Part shown: piece after piece, positions 62,244-64,000 of the stretch
Layout of the letters: the number at the start of each line of letters is the position of its first letter
Numbering within the stretch: the stretch's first letter is position 1
NCBI RefSeq assembly: GCF_900116865.1
Contig: NZ_FPCD01000005.1
Span: forward strand, 124,001-188,000
Direction: 5' to 3'
Length of the DNA stretch: 64,000 nucleotides
Origin: Butyrivibrio sp. M55
Lineage (GTDB): Bacteria; Bacillota; Clostridia; Lachnospirales; Lachnospiraceae
Made by a program: the position numbers and the translations under genes
Notes under the pieces: model-generated
Told to the model about the DNA's origin: nothing
What the model saw: only the letters and a program-made list of their open reading frames with translations
Database searches by the model: none

Positions 62244-63036
62244 TTTTCTCAGCTTTTAATCGGTTCTTTACATACAGATTTCCTTTAACATCAGCCATGA
62301 CCGGTGTTATTCCATGCTTTTTCACAAGATAATTAAGATTCTGTCTGGTACATTGAAGCATCTCACATGCCCTTGAAGTATCTATGATATTCTTCCCGGT
62401 AAACGCAATAAAATCTTCATATTTCACATCTATAATTCTTCCCTTCTCATAAAGAAGCCACGCCGGAATATCTATGGAATCATTAAAAGTAACATAGTGA
62501 CCACCACACCCAAGTTCACATGATTCATACAGATTCCTGTTTGAAATTACTTTATCTGTTTTTTCATAATCACTTATATCTGAAAGAGCTATCTTTTTTA
62601 CCGTTTCATCGGCAAAAAAGCACAACAGCATGTTGTTTTCAAGCGCTGTGCAATCAACCAGATTATGCACGCTTCTTTCTAAAACAAATTTAGGAACTGC
62701 TTCTACACGACGAATGCAGATTTCATCTTGTGAGCAACGACCTTCAGATAGTTCCAGAAGTTTCATCTCATCATATTCTTTTAATTTATGAGTAGATAAG
62801 ATGCTTCCTATATTCTGGCGCCCAATAGGAATAACTCTTTCCATTATCCACGCCAAACTTGCTTCCCGTGGAATAGTATATATTCCTTTTTTTACAAAGG
62901 ATGAAAAAAGAAGCGGCGCTGACCACTCATCAAGTTCGCTTCTCAGCTCAATGATGTACACATTACTTTTTTCATAATATAAAAGAACCCCAATATCAAT
63001 TTGATTTTCCTCATCGTATATTTCGTAGACTTTCAT
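62239..63036 (-). CDS. HTH and DUF2442-like multidomain partner of the HipA-like kinase
   Basis: The 265-residue protein has an N-terminal part (about 1-105) that weakly resembles the HipA N-terminal subdomain (DIGVLLYYEK, APLLFSSF, RVIPIGRQNIGSIL). A DUF2442-like central part follows (VKKIALSDIS, WLLYEKGRIIDVKYEDF), then a C-terminal HTH (DTSRACEMLQCTRQNLNYLVKKHG). It starts 26 bases inside the end of the kinase gene; the ATG at 63036 has GGAAGG upstream. Together these suggest an antitoxin/regulator role, by analogy to HipB/HipS. Not proven. Confidence 0.65.
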   Translation of the reverse strand: MKVYEIYDEENQIDIGVLLYYEKSNVYIIELRSELDEWSAPLLFSSFVKKGIYTIPREASLAWIMERVIPIGRQNIGSILSTHKLKEYDEMKLLELSEGRCSQDEICIRRVEAVPKFVLERSVHNLVDCTALENNMLLCFFADETVKKIALSDISDYEKTDKVISNRNLYESCELGCGGHYVTFNDSIDIPAWLLYEKGRIIDVKYEDFIAFTGKNIIDTSRACEMLQCTRQNLNYLVKKHGITPVMADVKGNLYVKNRLKAEKT

Positions 63037-63832
63037 ATATCTTGTACCTTCCATAAATCATGTCCCATATTCTTTCCATAAAAACATCTGAAATTACTCC
63101 GTCTAGATTTTTGAATATCTCTTCCTTATGCTCTTGTTTAAGAATTCCGGCAAGATTAACACTGTTTTTAGTCAAAAGAGACAGATTTTCATAGGTTGAC
63201 CTACTTCCCAAAAAGTTATTGCACTGCTTATCTCCCATTATGTCAAACTTAGTTGCTTCTTCCTCTGAAGAGCAAGAACATAGAAGCGAAAGTCCATGAT
63301 CAAAAAGTGGCGCAAGCCTGATTGTATGCGCTCTTGAATTTCTCAAAACCTCTATGTTTGCTCCATGCCTATCCCTATTAAGTATAAGATAATCCACTAC
63401 CAGCATTTGCTCTACATATTTTTGCCATCCCATCCTAATGCAAAAATCATAATGAGATTCACCCTGTAATGCATTATATCTGTAATAATCATCAAGAGAA
63501 GCTTTACTTTCTCCACGCTCCTTAAAATCATAAGACGCACAAAGATATGTATTATATGTTTTTCCTTCAACTTCAATATCAGCATTAATAAGCTCATATT
63601 TAAGGTGATCTATATGTAAAATATCAAGGAGTCTGTCTACCAGTATTTCATTAACACACTCATGGCCCACTACTCCTCTTTCTGCATCAAAATTTGAAAG
63701 CTTATAGTATTTTTTATGTCCACCCACTACAGAACTTGATTTTAAATAAGTCCCTGCAGTTCCTGACGAATTTCTTACATGAGACCAGTTAAGATATGTA
63801 AGATCTTGAGTTTCTCTAATTATCTTTGCCAT
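63011..63832 (-). CDS. Short HipA-like serine/threonine kinase (HipT type)
   Basis: The 273-residue protein keeps the HipA kinase core: an N-lobe with YYKLSNFDAERGVVGHECVNE, the catalytic loop VDYLILNRDRHGANIEVLRN (Asp and Asn) and the metal motif LAPLFDHGLSLL. The first HipA subdomain is missing, as in HipT of tripartite HipBST systems; HipA is about 440 residues. It probably phosphorylates a translation-related target when its partner is lost. AGAGGTG precedes the ATG. Confidence 0.82.
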   Translation of the reverse strand: MAKIIRETQDLTYLNWSHVRNSSGTAGTYLKSSSVVGGHKKYYKLSNFDAERGVVGHECVNEILVDRLLDILHIDHLKYELINADIEVEGKTYNTYLCASYDFKERGESKASLDDYYRYNALQGESHYDFCIRMGWQKYVEQMLVVDYLILNRDRHGANIEVLRNSRAHTIRLAPLFDHGLSLLCSCSSEEEATKFDIMGDKQCNNFLGSRSTYENLSLLTKNSVNLAGILKQEHKEEIFKNLDGVISDVFMERIWDMIYGRYKIYESLRNIR

Positions 63833-63848
63833 TTTACACCTCTATCAC

Positions 63849-63868
63849 TATTTGACGCGCGTCAAATA
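63849..63868. promoter_or_regulatory. 20-bp palindromic operator, proximal copy
   Basis: TATTTGACGCGCGTCAAATA is a perfect palindrome 17 bases before the HipA-like start, probably just downstream of the transcription start. It is identical to the site at 63890. Center-to-center spacing is 41 bases. Confidence 0.85.
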
Positions 63869-63889
63869 TACACCATTATAATAATGTAT

Positions 63890-63909
63890 TATTTGACGCG
63901 CGTCAAATA
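63890..63909. promoter_or_regulatory. 20-bp palindromic operator, distal copy, overlapping the -35
   Basis: The same 20-bp palindrome contains TTGACG, which can act as -35 for TATTAT 17 bases downstream on the minus strand (about 63877-63872). Two repressor dimers would fit on one promoter with this spacing. It is followed by the hairpin copy 2 at 63910-63957. Confidence 0.85.
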
Positions 63910-63957
63910 AAAAATAACAGCGCAACGTTTGAACACGACAAACATTGCGCTGTTGTC
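63910..63957 (-). terminator. Terminator-like hairpin, operator/hairpin repeat copy 2
   Basis: AACAGCGCAA.GTTTG pairs with CAAAC.TTGCGCTGTT and is followed on the minus strand by ATTTTTTATTT. It would terminate the gene that runs in from the right edge. It is repeated, with differences, at 60793-60850. Confidence 0.8.
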
Positions 63958-63958
63958 T

Positions 63959-64000
63959 TTATCTTATTATCTTCTCAAAATCATCCTTCGGATGCTTACA
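63959..64000 (-). CDS. C-terminal tail of a gene cut by the window edge
   Basis: The minus strand reads CKHPKDDFEKIIR then TAA, immediately before the terminator-like hairpin. A similar tail (KIDFEK then stop) is seen before hairpin copy 1 near 60846-60868. Nothing more can be said. Confidence 0.4.
   Translation of the reverse strand, partial: CKHPKDDFEKIIR

Overview
The window looks like chromosome from a motile, butyrate-forming Lachnospiraceae bacterium, most likely Butyrivibrio or a close relative. The evidence is a complete acetyl-CoA-to-butyryl-CoA operon, a flagellin of the short Lachnospiraceae type, a Firmicutes-style long HPF, strong GGAGG ribosome binding sites, sigma-A promoters, and moderate to low G+C. 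No taxonomic search was run.

Layout. 0-25 kb is mostly core metabolism on the minus strand: an rRNA methyltransferase, tRNA-Arg, a thiolase followed by an HD-GYP response regulator, cbiMQO cobalt/nickel uptake, and the butyrate operon thlA-crt-hbd-bcd-etfB-etfA. Then come hpf overlapping a CotH/lamin-tail protein gene, an NlpC/P60 hydrolase, thioredoxin reductase, HAD and SDR enzymes, a CheY/CheX-like pair, an SseB-like protein and an M18 aminopeptidase. A cluster of five DnaA-box-like 9-mers lies at 16.36-16.46 kb.

25-45 kb holds a permease, a barnase/barstar pair and a surface-glycan island that surrounds the flagellin gene. Two CgeB-like glycosyltransferases and three related 'YNxGM' glycosyltransferases sit on both sides of flagellin, together with LicD, RfbF (CDP-glucose), a YerE/acetolactate-synthase-like TPP enzyme and an Rpe-like epimerase. 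I infer that this island makes and attaches flagellin or cell-surface glycan. The flagellin leader carries two CsrA-type sites.

46.0-48.6 kb is an accessory insert: a leaderless higBA module and an AAA ATPase flanked by direct repeats and by related hairpins. 48.6-58.1 kb is a second glycan operon of eight genes. Six consecutive genes in it carry the same small Rossmann-like accessory domain, fused at either end of glycosyltransferases, a TagF-like enzyme and a choline-kinase-like enzyme, or standing alone. It lies downstream of an operon for an exported protein whose 'DPQGLI' domain recurs at 44.7-45.9 kb.

60-64 kb is a toxin-antitoxin/defence-like zone. It contains an Rpn nuclease gene with an internal start that would give a nested RpnS protein with four-residue repeats, and a tandem duplication that fused RpnS to an XRE regulator. 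A deletion scar of another rpn copy is present, as is a short HipA-like kinase with an unusual multidomain partner under twin 20-bp palindromes. A 75-bp operator/hairpin unit is repeated at both ends of this zone. The Rpn/RpnS-XRE arrangement and the Rossmann-tagged glycan array are the best candidates for undescribed biology.
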